Assembly: GCA_965240325.2 (NCBI GenBank)
Contig: OZ251245.1
Location: 1,054,001 to 1,118,000, forward strand
Reading direction: 5' to 3'
Length of the DNA stretch: 64,000 nucleotides
Origin: Rebecca billardiae RCC1528
Lineage: Eukaryota > Haptophyta
In this document: piece after piece, positions 29,801-40,746 of the stretch
Position numbering within the stretch: the first letter of the stretch is position 1
Layout: each line of letters begins with the position of its first letter
Translations under genes and position numbers: made by a program
The notes under the pieces: generated by a model
What the model saw: only the letters and a program-made list of their open reading frames with translations
What the model was told of the DNA's origin: nothing
Databases searched by the model: none

Positions 29801-30639
29801 CTCGTGCTCGCGAGCGGCGCGACGACATCGGCCCGAGCGAGGATGCCGCCGCTTCAAAGGCGCGCACCGAGTGCGTGCGCGACGGGTGCCGGCCGGCCGC
29901 TGGTCTCGACCTATCGCCCTCGGCCCTCCCCGAGCGCGCCTGCAGGTACCTCCGGACGCGCATTCGGCTTGCTCACTACTCGATCAGCTCACTACTCACA
30001 GCTGCCGGTCACGCAGCCGCGCGGCGGCCCCGCGACCACTCGGACCAGGTCCGCGGCCCAAAGTGACAAGTGTGTGTGCGCGCCGCGCCGGTGCCCTCGC
30101 GCCGGTGGCGTGGGCTGGCTGGCCGCTGGTCTCGCCCACGCGCCCCACTCGCCCCAAGCGCGCAACGCCTGCGGGAAGCGCCGGCACCATACCTACCTAA
30201 CTAACCTGCGCGTCGACGCCCGTCCCGCCGCGGCCCGCGCCTCGATCGATCGTCGATCGGACCGCGTGCGTGCGACTCCGTCCGCGCCCGCGCGCAGGGT
30301 GGGAGGGGCTGATGCAGGAGCAGATGCAGGACTACCTCGAAATTGCACGCGACGAGGAGGTGCCCAGCGCGCACTTTACGCTGCGCGCATCACTCGAGTG
30401 GTCGCCCAGCGAGCGCGGCAGCTGGCCACCGGGCCGGCTGACGGCGGGCGCAGCTGCCAGCTGCGGACGCGCAGCGGGCGCGGAGTGGAAGCCGGCGCAG
30501 CGGCCGGGCAGCGGCGGCCGGCGCGGCAGCACGCTCGTATACATCGCGGCAGCTACCGGCCGCCGTCGTGCGGGGAAAGCACACGCTCTCCGCGGCGGCT
30601 TCCAAGATGCCGACGGGCCACGGCGTGCACTCCCGACTC

Positions 30640-31440
30640 CGTGCAGGCTGCGTGCGCGCTGCAGTGGCTGTGTCGAGCTGCTGCGGCGTGTGCTCGAGGC
30701 GCGGCGCTCGCACGGGCTACGCGGGCGCAGCGGGTGCGCGCAGCTGGCGCACGCAGCATGCCACGTCCTGCGGCGCCAGTTTGACGGCCGTCCGCCCCCC
30801 CGAGCTCGAGTTCTGCGCGCTTTGCGACGGCGCGGCCGGCAGCGCCCATCTGCCTGCTTGCTTGGGCACGCCAGCATGTCCGCCGCCGGGCCTGCTGCGC
30901 GCGCCGAAGCTGGAGGGCGGAGGAGGGCGCTGGGCTGCTCCTACGGCGTGCTGCAGCCCGGGCAGGCTCTACCGCGGCGCGGCGAGGCCGTCGCGCCTGC
31001 TCGCCGCCGTCGAGTCGCCCGTGCTGCGTGACCCTCGGCCACACGTGCTCGCTCGGCGGCACCGCAGCAGGCGTCCCATACCAGTATACTCGAGCCGCTG
31101 TGCGCACCCAAGGCGCGAGCTGCTCGAGCGGGCCAGGTGGGCCCAGGGGGTGCGTGCAGCTGGCACACGCAGCCCCGGCCCGTGTCATGGGGTGTCGGTT
31201 TGACGGTCGCCAGCCCCTGTGGGCTCGAGCGCTGTGCGCTTCACCACGGAGGTGCTGGCAGCGCCCCGCGGCGCGCAACGGCGGGGCAGCATGGCCGCCG
31301 CCGGCGCCGCCGCACATGCCGCCGCTTACGGGCAGTCGAGAGCTTGGGGCAGCACCTACGGCGCATGCTGCAGCTCGGGGCGGGCTCTGCCAGCCTGCTG
31401 TGGCGTGATCGCGCATTTTCCAGACCGTCGACTCGCCCGC
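30640..31440 (+). repeat. Two diverged tandem copies, about 430-bp unit
   Basis: The segment about 30640-31025 and the segment about 31080-31440 share ordered blocks: GCAGCTGGC(G/A)CACGCAGC, GTTTGACGG, CTCGAG, GGCAGCGCCC, CTACGGCG, and an ending that reads CCGTCGAGTCGCC or CCGTCGACTCGCC. In one frame both translate to related text (GC-x-QLAHAA ... FDGR). They may be remnants of a gene family or a repeat; neither copy keeps a complete gene. Confidence 0.6.
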
Positions 31441-31605
31441 GCTGCATAATATTCCATTATTCGTTTGCCGCGCGTGCTCGACGGCGCTCCGCGCTGCTGC
31501 TGCCGCTACGGCCGCGCGTTGGACGGACAGCATATGCCGACGGAGTCAGGTGCACCGCGGGCCCCTAACTACGTTGGTTCTACGGAAGGACCGCGGAACG
31601 CGGTC

Positions 31606-31629
31606 ATATATATATATATATATATATAT
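31606..31629. repeat. (TA)n microsatellite, 24 bp
   Basis: Alternating TA, directly visible, followed by other AT-rich sequence. Confidence 0.95.
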
Positions 31630-32654
31630 TTATTATGTATGTCCTTGACCTTGGGCCTCCTTGCGTACGCAACCAACAGCCTGGATGCGGCAGGCGCATA
31701 CTTACTTACATTATTAATAATAATGCAGACACTGCTCCTTGACGAGCACGTCGGGCACGAGGTGCAGCTTGAGAGCTGCGCCATCCGCCAGGCAGCTAGC
31801 CACACAGCTGATCGAACGGCCGCCAGCAGCTGGAGATTGGGTACCTCGCCACTTGAGGCAGCGGGTGCGCGAAAGGTCGCCGCTAGATCGAATCCGACCG
31901 CGGTCGGATGACTTTGACAAGCCTTCATTCGTTATTCGCCGGCTTCACCGTCTAATAGCAGGAAGATGCGAAGAAGTCGGCCAGCCATTTGTACTCAAAA
32001 TCCGAGGGCCCCGCCAATGTATGATCAACGACTGGCTGCAGCAGGAGAGTAGATGAAACTGATGAAAGCCAAGCAATCGATGAGCTGGAATATTGCTGGC
32101 GGAAGACCGCAGCAAGTTTGTAGTCATTGATGCATCGTAACAGCTTGTATGATGCTTGGTGGCGGCGGAGATGGAGAGCGCTCAGGGTGATTGCGCCGCC
32201 AGAGAGATGAATGATTTGTATCCGCCATGAAGCTGTACGCGAACAGGTAGTATGGCGCTTCAACCAGCAGAGGGCCAGCTCGGCTGGAGGCGCGGGGAAC
32301 CGCGAGGCAAGCGGCTGCAGCACGCGCGTCCGATGGTGCGTTGGCGTCGAAAACCGCCAACTGTTTCGCCCTGTACGACGCTAGCGGACAAAGTCGATAG
32401 GCTGGTAGTATATGGCCACGTACTTCTCGCCTGAGCGGACACAATCGATTATTGTGCCAAAAACACCACGATATATGTAACTGCAAGTGCGCGCTGCTAT
32501 GTTATATATATGTTATACGCACCACCAGAAAAGCGCAGACGAAATATGATGAACTTACACGCGCTGCGTGCGCCATCAGACGGCAGGCAGTACTGGTCGC
32601 GGCAGAGTATTCGTCGTACTGCTGGGTAAAGGACTTAGTAGATCATCTTCGTCG

Positions 32655-33722
32655 TCACTCGGCGGCGGCGCCTGCCGCGCAGCTGCTGCCGTGCGCCTGC
32701 TGAGACTTGTCACACGCCTTGGGCTTGCCACCGCTGACGCCATGCTCGTCGTGTCCGCGCCCCGCTGGCTCGTAGTGGTACGCGCGCCGGTCGGCGAGCC
32801 ACCAGCCCGCGGCGAGGCGCGGCGGCGCAAAGACCTTGGCGACGTACGCGAGGGCGCCGATGGTGGCCGCTTGGAAGACCAGCTCGGGCACGGCATACGC
32901 CATCCCACGCTCGAGCACCGCGGCTGCGGCGGCTGCGGCCAGCCACGTTGCGTGCTTGGGAGCGCCGCGGCGCACGCGCAGCTGGTGGGCGACGGCGGCG
33001 CAGACGAGCGTGTGTGCGGATGCGCGCGCGCCGCTGACGCTCGCGGCGGAGGAGAGCATCATTCCGATCGCGGGCATCAGCAGTGCGCACGCGTACACGA
33101 AGTGGTACGTCGCGGCGCGCGCCTTGCCCTTCCGGACGAGTGTCATCATCAGCGGCGCCAGCTGGATGGCGAGCAGAGGCGAAAACGCATGGTCGGGCGC
33201 GGCCGAGATGGCCATGGCGGTGGCGAGCAGCTGCGCGTACGCGTACGAGCGCTTGACGCACGCAATCTCGCCCGGTCGGCAGTGCGCGGGGTACGGCATC
33301 GCGTTCGTCGTGCGCTGCTCACGGTCGCCCCAGCGCGCGCTCACGGCTGAGGCCGCGAGCATGGCCGTGTGCACGGCGACGTGCTGAAGCGGACGGGCGA
33401 GCGCGGGCGGCAGGGCGACGGCGAGGGCGGCGGTGAGCACGTGGCGGAGCGAGAAGACGAGCGAGTGCAGCCGGAACTCGGGCCAGATCATCGGCGCGGT
33501 GTGGTTGCGCTTGCGCGGCAGCGGCAGCGGCAGCGAGAGCAGCGGCAGCGCCGCATGCACGCCAAGCGCCACGAGCTTGGACGGGAGCGGCTCGGACGAG
33601 AGGCGCCAGGCGGAGCCGAGGTAGAAGAGAAGCGCCCAGCGGAGCGCAAAGTTGGCGAGCGCCAGCGCGCCCAGCAGCGCGTGCGCGTGGAAGCGGTCGT
33701 GCTCGGAGAAAAGGCGCGCCAT
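32655..33722 (-). CDS. Multi-pass membrane protein of unknown function
   Basis: Single-exon 355-aa protein. At least six to eight hydrophobic stretches are spread over its length (ALLGALALANFALRWALLF, LVALGVHAALPLLSLPLPL, VFSLRHVLTAALAVALPPAL, LATAMAISAA, HFVYACALLMPAIGMMLSS, LAAAAAAAVL). Conserved-looking polar motifs sit between them (HDRFHAHA near the start; WPEFRLHSLVFSLRH; MPYPAHCRPGE). His-rich motifs next to membrane helices recall enzymes such as desaturases, but the H-box spacing of that family is not met, so no function is assigned. The C-terminal 50 residues are soluble and Gly/Lys/His-rich. The minus-strand start is 293 bp from the stop of the katanin gene. Confidence 0.75.
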   Translation of the reverse strand: MARLFSEHDRFHAHALLGALALANFALRWALLFYLGSAWRLSSEPLPSKLVALGVHAALPLLSLPLPLPRKRNHTAPMIWPEFRLHSLVFSLRHVLTAALAVALPPALARPLQHVAVHTAMLAASAVSARWGDREQRTTNAMPYPAHCRPGEIACVKRSYAYAQLLATAMAISAAPDHAFSPLLAIQLAPLMMTLVRKGKARAATYHFVYACALLMPAIGMMLSSAASVSGARASAHTLVCAAVAHQLRVRRGAPKHATWLAAAAAAAVLERGMAYAVPELVFQAATIGALAYVAKVFAPPRLAAGWWLADRRAYHYEPAGRGHDEHGVSGGKPKACDKSQQAHGSSCAAGAAAE

Positions 33723-34015
33723 CGTCGGGACGGCCGGGGCGTGTGGTCAGTGGACGGCCTCGTCCGCGCGGAATGGTACCCGCGCACCGCTGGAGGCAAC
33801 CGGTCCACTGGGGAAGGGCCCTTGCCACCAGCTTGAAGCTGCTCACCACTGGAGGGAAGTTTGCGCCGGAGCGCGCCCACCGCGGCACCGCAGTATTTTC
33901 TCGCGCGCACAATTCGTAGTCGCATGTTATTGCTGAATTCAAATAAGCGCATATCATTTTCCCGCGCAATTTCGTCGCGTCTCGAGCTCGTCATCAGTGA
34001 TTCTGATTCAGACTG

Positions 34016-37000
34016 CTAGCTTGGCTGTGGCGCGGCCGCGCCCGCCGCGCCAACCGCTGACGGAGCGCCCTCGCCCCCGCCGATCCCCAGCCGCTTCTCG
34101 ATGCGCCTGCGCAGGTCGATGGCGGGCTGCCTCACGCGCGAGCGCTGCGCCGTGAGCGGCAGCAGCGCGTCGTGCAGCCGAGCAAACTCGGCGTGGCAAG
34201 CGTCGCACCGCCGCAGCCTGCGCATGCGCGCGCGCGGGCGCGTTCGCATCAGCGGCAGGCCCGGCGTCGGGCGGGGTGGGCATCCGCGTGGTCGGCGTGG
34301 GCGCGGCGCTCGGCAAGGCGCCGCGGGCGTCACTCGGCCCGCGCCTCCGTGCGCACCACCGCGCGCACACCGCTCCTCTGCGCTCAGATCGACGCCGCCC
34401 GCCGCGGCCGCGTGGCCGCCGCCTGCCGCGGCCGCGCGCGTCTCAGCGATCAGCGGCCCAAAGTCCGCAAGCAGCTTGGTGCCTGCGGTGGTCGCCGCCT
34501 CCAGGTGCTCCTCGAAGGGCGACTGCGCGAGCACCGAGCGCAGCAGCGGCAGCACCGACGCCGCGTGCTCGAGCGACGCGCAGCTGCGCGCGCACCGCCG
34601 GCCGCGCGTCAAAAGGGCGGCGGCGCGTGGGCGGTGGCGTCAGGCGCGGGCCGCGCAGTGACGCGGGTTGTGTGTGTGGGCGTGTGGTGCGCGCGGCGGT
34701 GCGGCGGGCGTGTGCGCAGCCCGTCGGGGCCGCGGTGCCGTCTCCACCCCTCCGCATCCACACGTGCGCGCGCCCATCGCGCCACACGCGTCACGGCCGC
34801 AGCCGTCTCCGCCGGCTGCGGCCGCACACGCGCCGCCGAGCGGCGGCGTGCGCAAAGCGGCGGCGCACGCGCGCACACACCTGCGCAGGGCGCCTGAGCG
34901 AACGAAGTCAGCTGTCACCGCCGTGTCGCCGAGCTTGGCGAGGTGGGCGAGCGCGCCGCGCACGTCGCCTGCCGCCCAGAACGCGAGCACGGCTCGCACT
35001 GCGGTCAGCCGAGCGGAGAGCACGGCGAGCTGCACGCTCGAGGGCTCGACCATCTCCGAGATTGCAATCTCCTCCGCAGCGGCGTCGAGCTCGGCGCCGG
35101 CCGCGCCGCCGAGCGCGGCCGCGCCGCCGCCCGCCGCGTGCGGCAGGAACTGGGCGGGGTCCAGGCCGAGCGGGGCGGAGCGCTCAGCCGGGATGATGGC
35201 AGGGGCGGCCGCGTGCCCTTGGGGCGCGCCCGCGCCCGCGCCCGCGCCCACGCCCGCGCCCACGCCCGCGCCCGCGAGCCGAGCCACGCCGCCGTTCAGG
35301 TCCCGACCGCTGCCGCCGCCGCCGCCGCCGCTCGCGCCGCCCGCGCGCGGCTCGGTGTTCCGACCCCGGCGCGCGCGCTCGTCCGCGGCGCGGCGGGCCT
35401 CCGCGCCGCGCTTCTCGAGGGCGAGGGCCTTTGCGATGGCGGCGGCGTCCATGGCCGCGTCTCCGCGCAGGCTCTCGCCCGTCGACGTGCCGATCTCGCG
35501 GTGCTGGCCGGACTCTGAGAGGTCGACGCTGCCGCGCCCGCCGCCGCCGCCGCCATTGCCGCCGCCGCCATCGCCGCCACCGCCGCCGTCGCGACTGGCC
35601 CGGCGGCCAACAGACGGGCGGCGCGCGCCGCCTGCTGCCGCCGCCGGGGTGCCGTTCGCCCCGCGCGCGCCGCTCGCGCGCGCCGCGCCCCTGGCGCCGG
35701 CCCTGCCCGCGGCCGCGGCGTCGCCAGCGCCGTGCGCAGCTGCGCCCTCCTCCTCCTCCTCCTCCGCCGCGCCCTCCTCCTCCTCCGCCGACGCGACGGC
35801 GCTGAGCTCGAGCGCCGGGGAGGGCACACCCCACCCCGCGCGCATGCTCTGTGTCGGCAGCTGGCCGGCCGCGTCCGCCGCCGCCGCCGCCGCGAGCATC
35901 GCGGCGCCGGGCGAGGGCTCGCTCGTGCGGCGCGCGGCCGCGCCGCCGGGGCCGCCGCCGCTCGGCTGCCCGCGCCCTGCGATGACGAGGGCGCCGCCCC
36001 CCTTGGCGGCGGCGGTGGCGGCGGCGGCGCTGATGCCGCCACTTGCGCCGCCAGGCGACTGCGTGACGACAGCCGGCGGGCGCGCTGCCGCATTCGACAG
36101 TCGCCGAGGCTGCGCCGCCGGCGGCTGCCTCGGTGGCGCCGCCTCGGCCGCCGCGCCGCCGGCCGGCGTGCCCGCGCCGCCCGCCGCCGCGTCGCGCGCC
36201 GCCGCGCTCGCGCGCAGGTCGGTGGCGAACGGTGGCTTGACCGCGGCGGCGGGCGTGGCGCCCGCCGCCGCGCCGCGCGCGCGCCCGCCCGCCGCCGCAG
36301 CGTGCAGCTCGCGCGACGGCATGCCCGCCGCGGGCGTGAGCTCGTCAGCGGCGGCGGCGAGCGCGGCCGCCGCGCGCTCGCGCGTGGGCGTGCGCGCGCG
36401 GCTGCTGCCCGCGGAGCGCCGCCCGGCGGCGGGGTGCTGTGCGGACGGGCTGTGCAGCGGCGAGCGCGTGGGCGGCGAGGGCAGCGGCTGCGCGTGCGGC
36501 GGGCTGTGGAGCGGGCTGTGCAGCCCCCCGCCCGCCGGCTCGGCCGTCGCGCCCCCGTGCTGCACGCCAGCCACGCCGCCGCACCCGCCCCCGCCGCCGC
36601 TCAGCACCGCACCCGACGAGTGCGTCCGCCGCACCTCGCGCGCCCACGGCCGCACCATCGCCAGGTCGACGCCCCACACCGAGACGGCCGCGTCGCGCGC
36701 GGAGACGGCGAGGAGCTGCGACTGCTCCGGCAGCTCGCACACGTCCGCCAGCGCGCCGAACGCGCCGCGCGCCTCGACGTGGTCGAGCAGCCGCGCGGGC
36801 TCCCACCCGTGCACGCGCATCCCGTCGTCTGTCGCTGCGTACAGCGCACTGCCGTCCGCGCTGAAGGCGACCGCGCGCGGCGGGAACATGTCGGGCGGCG
36901 CGCTGTCGACGAGCTCGAAGGTCTCGAGGTCGTAGAAGCGGACGGAGCGGTCCCCGCCCACCGCCGCCATCAGGAACTCGCTCGGGTGGAACGCCAGGCT

Positions 37001-37935
37001 GCTGCACGGCCCGCCCGGCGCCGAGGGCGGCTGCAGCTCCGCCAGCATCTTGCCCATAGTCAGGTCCCACAGGCGCACCGAGCCGTCGTCGCCGCCCGAC
37101 ACGACCCAGCGGCCGTCGGGGGAGAAGCGGAGGCACGAGACGCCGCGCGCGTGGCCCTTGTACGTCTGGATGCACGCCTTCCGACGGATGTCCCACACCT
37201 GCGCGGCGCGCGGCGCGGCGCGCGGGCGGCGCGGCGCGGTGTGGGGCGGCGGCGCGCGCGCGCGGCGGCGGCGCGCGCGCGCGGCGGCGGAAAGAGGCAC
37301 AGCGCGCCGAGCACGCCGCGCGCGCAGCCCGCCCGCCCCCGCGCACCCCGCGCGCGCGCCGACGCACCTTGAGGTTCGTGTCGATCGAGCCGGACGCGAA
37401 GAACTCGCCGTAAGGGTGCCAGCCGACGCACTGGCAGTTGGAGCGGTGACCGGTGAGCGTGCGCGCGACCTTGCCGCGCTCGAGGTCCCAGAGCTTGAGC
37501 GTGCCGCCGGAGGAGCCGGCGACCACCTTGTCCTCCGCGTGCTCGAACGCGAGGCACTCCACCGGGCTCGTGTGCCCGGAGAGCGACTGCTCCCGCGCGC
37601 GCACGCGAGCGCGAGCGAGCGCGCCAGCGCCGGGCGCGGGAGCGCGCGCGCTCTCAGCGCAGCCCGTACGGCGGCACGCCGCGCGGGGCGCGCGACGCGG
37701 TGTCGACCGGTGCGCAGCGCGCGCGCGCGCGCGCGCGCACCAGCAGGTTGGCCCCCGTGCTGATACGCCACACGTTCACCTTGCGGTCGTCGGCGCCCGT
37801 CGCCATCAGATCGCCCGACTTCCGGCCGACGTGGACGGCGAGCACGTCGGCCGTGTGCGCGAGCAGGTCGGTGACCTTGTACACGGACACGTGCGTGCGC
37901 AGCCCGCTGGGCCGCGCGCGCGGCCCATCCGTCAT
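34016..37935 (-). CDS. KATNB1: Katanin p80 regulatory subunit (WD40 + con80 domain)
   Basis: Five exons are inferred: 37935-37741, 37586-37368, 37198-34881, 34583-34371, 34217-34016 (introns 154, 169, 297, 153 bp), giving 1048 aa. The N-terminal WD40 propeller is clear: TDLLAHTADVLAVHVG, SLSGHTSPVECLAFEH, TLTGHRSNCQCVGWHPYG, TYKGHARGVSCLRFSPDG. The last two exons encode the con80 domain that binds the p60 ATPase and microtubules: SLEHAASVLPLLRSVL, then SAEERLRRCDACHAEF. Katanin severs microtubules at centrosomes, spindles and cilia. The linker between propeller and con80 is about 600 residues of Ala/Gly/Pro-rich low complexity, so the protein is far longer than the usual 650 aa. Acidic and GAGVGAG-type repeats sit in it (35228-35277 and 35745-35790). 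The start is in a 325-bp divergent region shared with the DGQHR gene. Confidence 0.9.
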
Positions 37936-38259
37936 GGCCTGCCGCGCCGCGGAGCAAGACGGGCCCCGGCGCTGCCTCCGCGCGCGGACGCTTGACCGGT
38001 AGCGATGGCTGCCTGTCCTTGACGCTCGCGCATTTTCATCGTGCGCGTTTTTCGTTATATTCCGGCCCGTGCTTTTTTTAAAAATAGGTTTTCCGGCCTG
38101 GAATCCGGCCGGACGGTGGACGACTCCCCGTCGTCGACCACGACGTTGACCCCTGCAGCTATTCGAAAGTCGCGCGTGCGCGGCGCCCGCGCGCCGCCGC
38201 ACGCTTGACCGGTGTGGCCAGGCGGAGGAGCGCTTGACCGGGCGGCCGCCGCGCGCACG
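37936..38259. promoter_or_regulatory. Divergent promoter with three GCTTGACCGG motifs
   Basis: GCTTGACCGG occurs in the same orientation at 37990-37999, 38203-38212 and 38232-38241 between the katanin and DGQHR genes. Three copies of a 10-mer in 324 bp is well above chance. An AT-rich patch (38040-38090) lies in the middle. A transcription-factor site is the simplest explanation. Confidence 0.55.
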
Positions 38260-40270
38260 ATGGGGCAGGCGGCGACAAAGGAGCTGACGATGGCGCAGGA
38301 CCAGGTGCGCGTGCTCACGCTGCACCTGCGCCAGTCCGCCAACCAGCTCGCCGCGACCAAGGCGGAGCTCGAGGCCGCGAAGGCCGCCAAGGCGGGCAGC
38401 CAGAAGGCGTACGGCGAGCTGCAGGCGGCGCGCGAGAAGCTCGAGCTGATGAGCGGCGAGCTCAAGCTGGCCGAGGCGGAGAAGCGCGCGATGCAGCGGC
38501 TCAAGGGCGAGCTGCAGGGCGCGCACGCCGAGGTCGAGGCCGAGCGCCGCGCCAAGGAGCTGCTGAACGCGCAGGTGATCGCGCAGGCGAACGCTCGGCT
38601 CAAGCCAGAGGAGCACCCCGTGTTCGGCGCGCTGCTGTACGACCACGGGTACAAGCGCGTGTACCGCGCGAGCCCCGTGACGGTGTGGGCCGCCACGCCC
38701 ATCTGGGAGAAGCAGCGCGCCTTCCGCGAGGCGCGCGCCAAGACCATCGCAAAGGCGAAACAGAAGCTCGGCACCGCGGGCTGGCCCGGCACCATCACGG
38801 TGTGCGAGCTGCTCGAGGCGGAGGGCGGCGACGGGCACGCGCACGCGAGCTCGCTGGCGCAGGTGGTGGAGGGCACGCCCGCGGGCGACGCGCTCAGCGC
38901 GCTCAACGCCGCCGCCTCCGCCGAGGGCGAGCGGCTCGGCGGCGGCGGCGCGGCGGGCGATGCGGACGGCTCGGCCGCGGCGCCGCCCAGCGCCTCGCCG
39001 CCCCGACACGTCGTGATCGACGGGCAGCACAGGCTGGGCGCGGCGCAGGTGCTCGCGTCGGAGGCGCAGCTGGGCGACTCGCTCAACACCATCCTCGTCG
39101 AGGTGTACCCCAAGGTGCGCGCCACCCGCACCCGCAGAGCCAGAGAGCGCCGCGGAGTCGCGGAATCTCGCCGAGCCGCGCGGAGTCTGAGAGAGAGAGA
39201 GAGACCCGCGCCGCTTGTTGGCCCTCGAGTGAGGGCGGCGTGCGCGCGCGCGCGCGCATGCCTCGCAGCCCGCCGCGTGCGCTGCCCGCGGCGGCGCGCG
39301 TGCGCACGCCGCGGCGTGCCCCGCGTGCCGGCCCCACCGCGCCCCACCGCGCCCCACCGCGCCCCACCGCGCCCCACCGCGCCCCTCCGACCCGCTCCCC
39401 CGCTCGCTCGTGCGACCGCGCGCCTCATCACTCAGATGTCCACCGCAGCCGCGCAGGCGCTGTTCACGGAGATCAACAAGGTGCAGCCTGTGAAGCTGGT
39501 GGACCTGCCCCTGGGGGGCGCGACGCCGAGCGACAACGTGATCATCTCCGGCGCGGTGGAGGAGCTGAAGAGGTGGGCGGCGCTCGCGGAGGGCGCGCCG
39601 CGCGGCGCGGCGCCGAGGCGGGGCGGCTCCGCAGCTCGCGCGCCGCAGCTCGCGGCTCAACTGCACGCCGCCCTCGCGCGCGCGCGTTGTGCACCCCTCT
39701 CGGCCCACGCGCGCGCGCGCAGCCGCTATGCCGCCATGTTCAAGCCCTCGCCCCGCTGCCGCCCGCCGCACGTGCACGAGGACACGCTGCGCGACGAGCT
39801 GCACCGCGCGCGCGTGATCGAGCGGCTTGGCCTCAAGAGTCCGGCCGAGCTCTTCCAGTGGCTGCAGAAGGTGCGCACGCAGGAAGGGGGCTGCGCGCAG
39901 GGGGCCGCGCGCACGCGCACAGCTGGCTGCGCGCACGCGCGCCGCCGTGCGAGCGCACGCGCCCCCCGAGCGTGGCTGCGCGCAGCCGAGAGCGGACGGG
40001 TCCGAGCCCCGTGCGGCTGCGAGGGCGGGGGGCGCCCGCTGCGCCCCCGAGCCTCGCGCGTTCCTTCCGCGCCCGCCTCCCCGCCCGCTGCGCCCGCAGG
40101 TGAACGCGGAGCGGCTGGCCAAGCGGGACGAGCTCTTCGGCGCCGCGAAGAGCCCGAAGGCGCTCGAGAAGGCGGTGGCGCACCAGTTCGTGCTCGGCAT
40201 GGACAACGGCTGGATCCGCGACCACGCGGCGGAGGCGGACGAGGCCGCGCGCGACGAGGACGAGGAATGA
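38260..40270 (+). CDS. DGQHR-domain protein (DndB/ParB-like) with coiled coil and potential N-myristoylation site
   Basis: Exons 38260-39114, 39436-39572, 39723-39870 and 40100-40270 (introns 321, 150, 229 bp) give 436 aa. The N-terminus MGQAATKE fits the N-myristoylation consensus (Gly2, Thr6, Lys7). Residues about 10-110 form a coiled coil. The catalytic-like core reads HVVIDGQHRLGAAQVL (about 248-263), followed by ALFTEINKVQPVKLVDLP (spliced exon 2) and MFKPSPRCRPPHVHEDTL. The DGQHR and F-x-x-IN order is that of the DGQHR family, which includes DndB, the regulator of bacterial DNA phosphorothioation, and phage or mobile-element proteins; biochemical function in eukaryotes is unknown to me. 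The C-terminus is basic then acidic (EADEAARDEDEE). Compared with DndB, a membrane-directed coiled coil has replaced other parts. Confidence 0.8.
39331..39390 (+). repeat. 10-bp tandem repeat inside intron 1 of the DGQHR gene
   Basis: Five perfect GCCCCACCGC units (39331-39380) plus a partial sixth. They lie wholly within the inferred 321-bp intron. Confidence 0.92.
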
Positions 40271-40746
40271 TGCACCGGCGCCACGGCGCCACCGTGTGCG
40301 CCGGTCCGCTCGCGCGGCGCGGTGGACACTCGCGCTGGGTTTCATGGCGGGAATTCTTGAGAACGTACTCATCGGGGCCTCGTCGTCCTTGGTGGACAAC
40401 AGCGCCGTGTGGCACGCCCGCCAGCGGTTGCTCGCTCGACTGAGCGGACACTCGACACTGACAGTCGACGGCGAGGCGCGTGCGGCACGCGGTGCGCCTT
40501 GGCGGCCGCATTACCTGCGGACTCGGCCCGTGCCGAGTTGCCGACCTCGGCGGCGAGTAGGCGTGGTATGTTTTGGCCCTGCGGCGACGGACGACATGCA
40601 TTTGCCGCACCTGACCAAGGGCCGCACCTGAAAACGGGGGCAGTCGGCATCCTCAATTACCCGTTTGCTGCAGCCTGCAGCGCTGCTGCTGTCCGGGCCA
40701 CCGTGCGCAGAAAGCTGCCGCCATCGTCGCGGCGGGGAGGCCACCG
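40271..40746. other. Intergenic gap, no supported gene
   Basis: 476 bp between two same-strand genes; only short overlapping frames with biased composition. It must contain the hydrolase promoter. Confidence 0.5.

Larger units (their letters stand above)
29801..32654. other. Repeat-rich intergenic region without a supported gene
   Basis: About 2.9 kb. It contains a diverged duplication (separate entry), a TA microsatellite and AT-richer sequence from 31600 to 32700. Reading frames of up to 338 codons occur but have the Arg/Ala/Gly bias of GC-rich noncoding DNA. A perfect 18-bp palindrome ATCCGACCGCGGTCGGAT lies at 31892-31909. Confidence 0.5.

Noticed and set aside
31770-31915. tRNA T-arm-like TCGAATCC with a nearby palindrome
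   Set aside because: No acceptor or D-arm of proper spacing; the palindrome explains the pairing.
37050-37763. Plus-strand frames opposite the katanin gene
   Set aside because: Antisense shadows of conserved WD40 codons; the minus strand carries the recognisable motifs.
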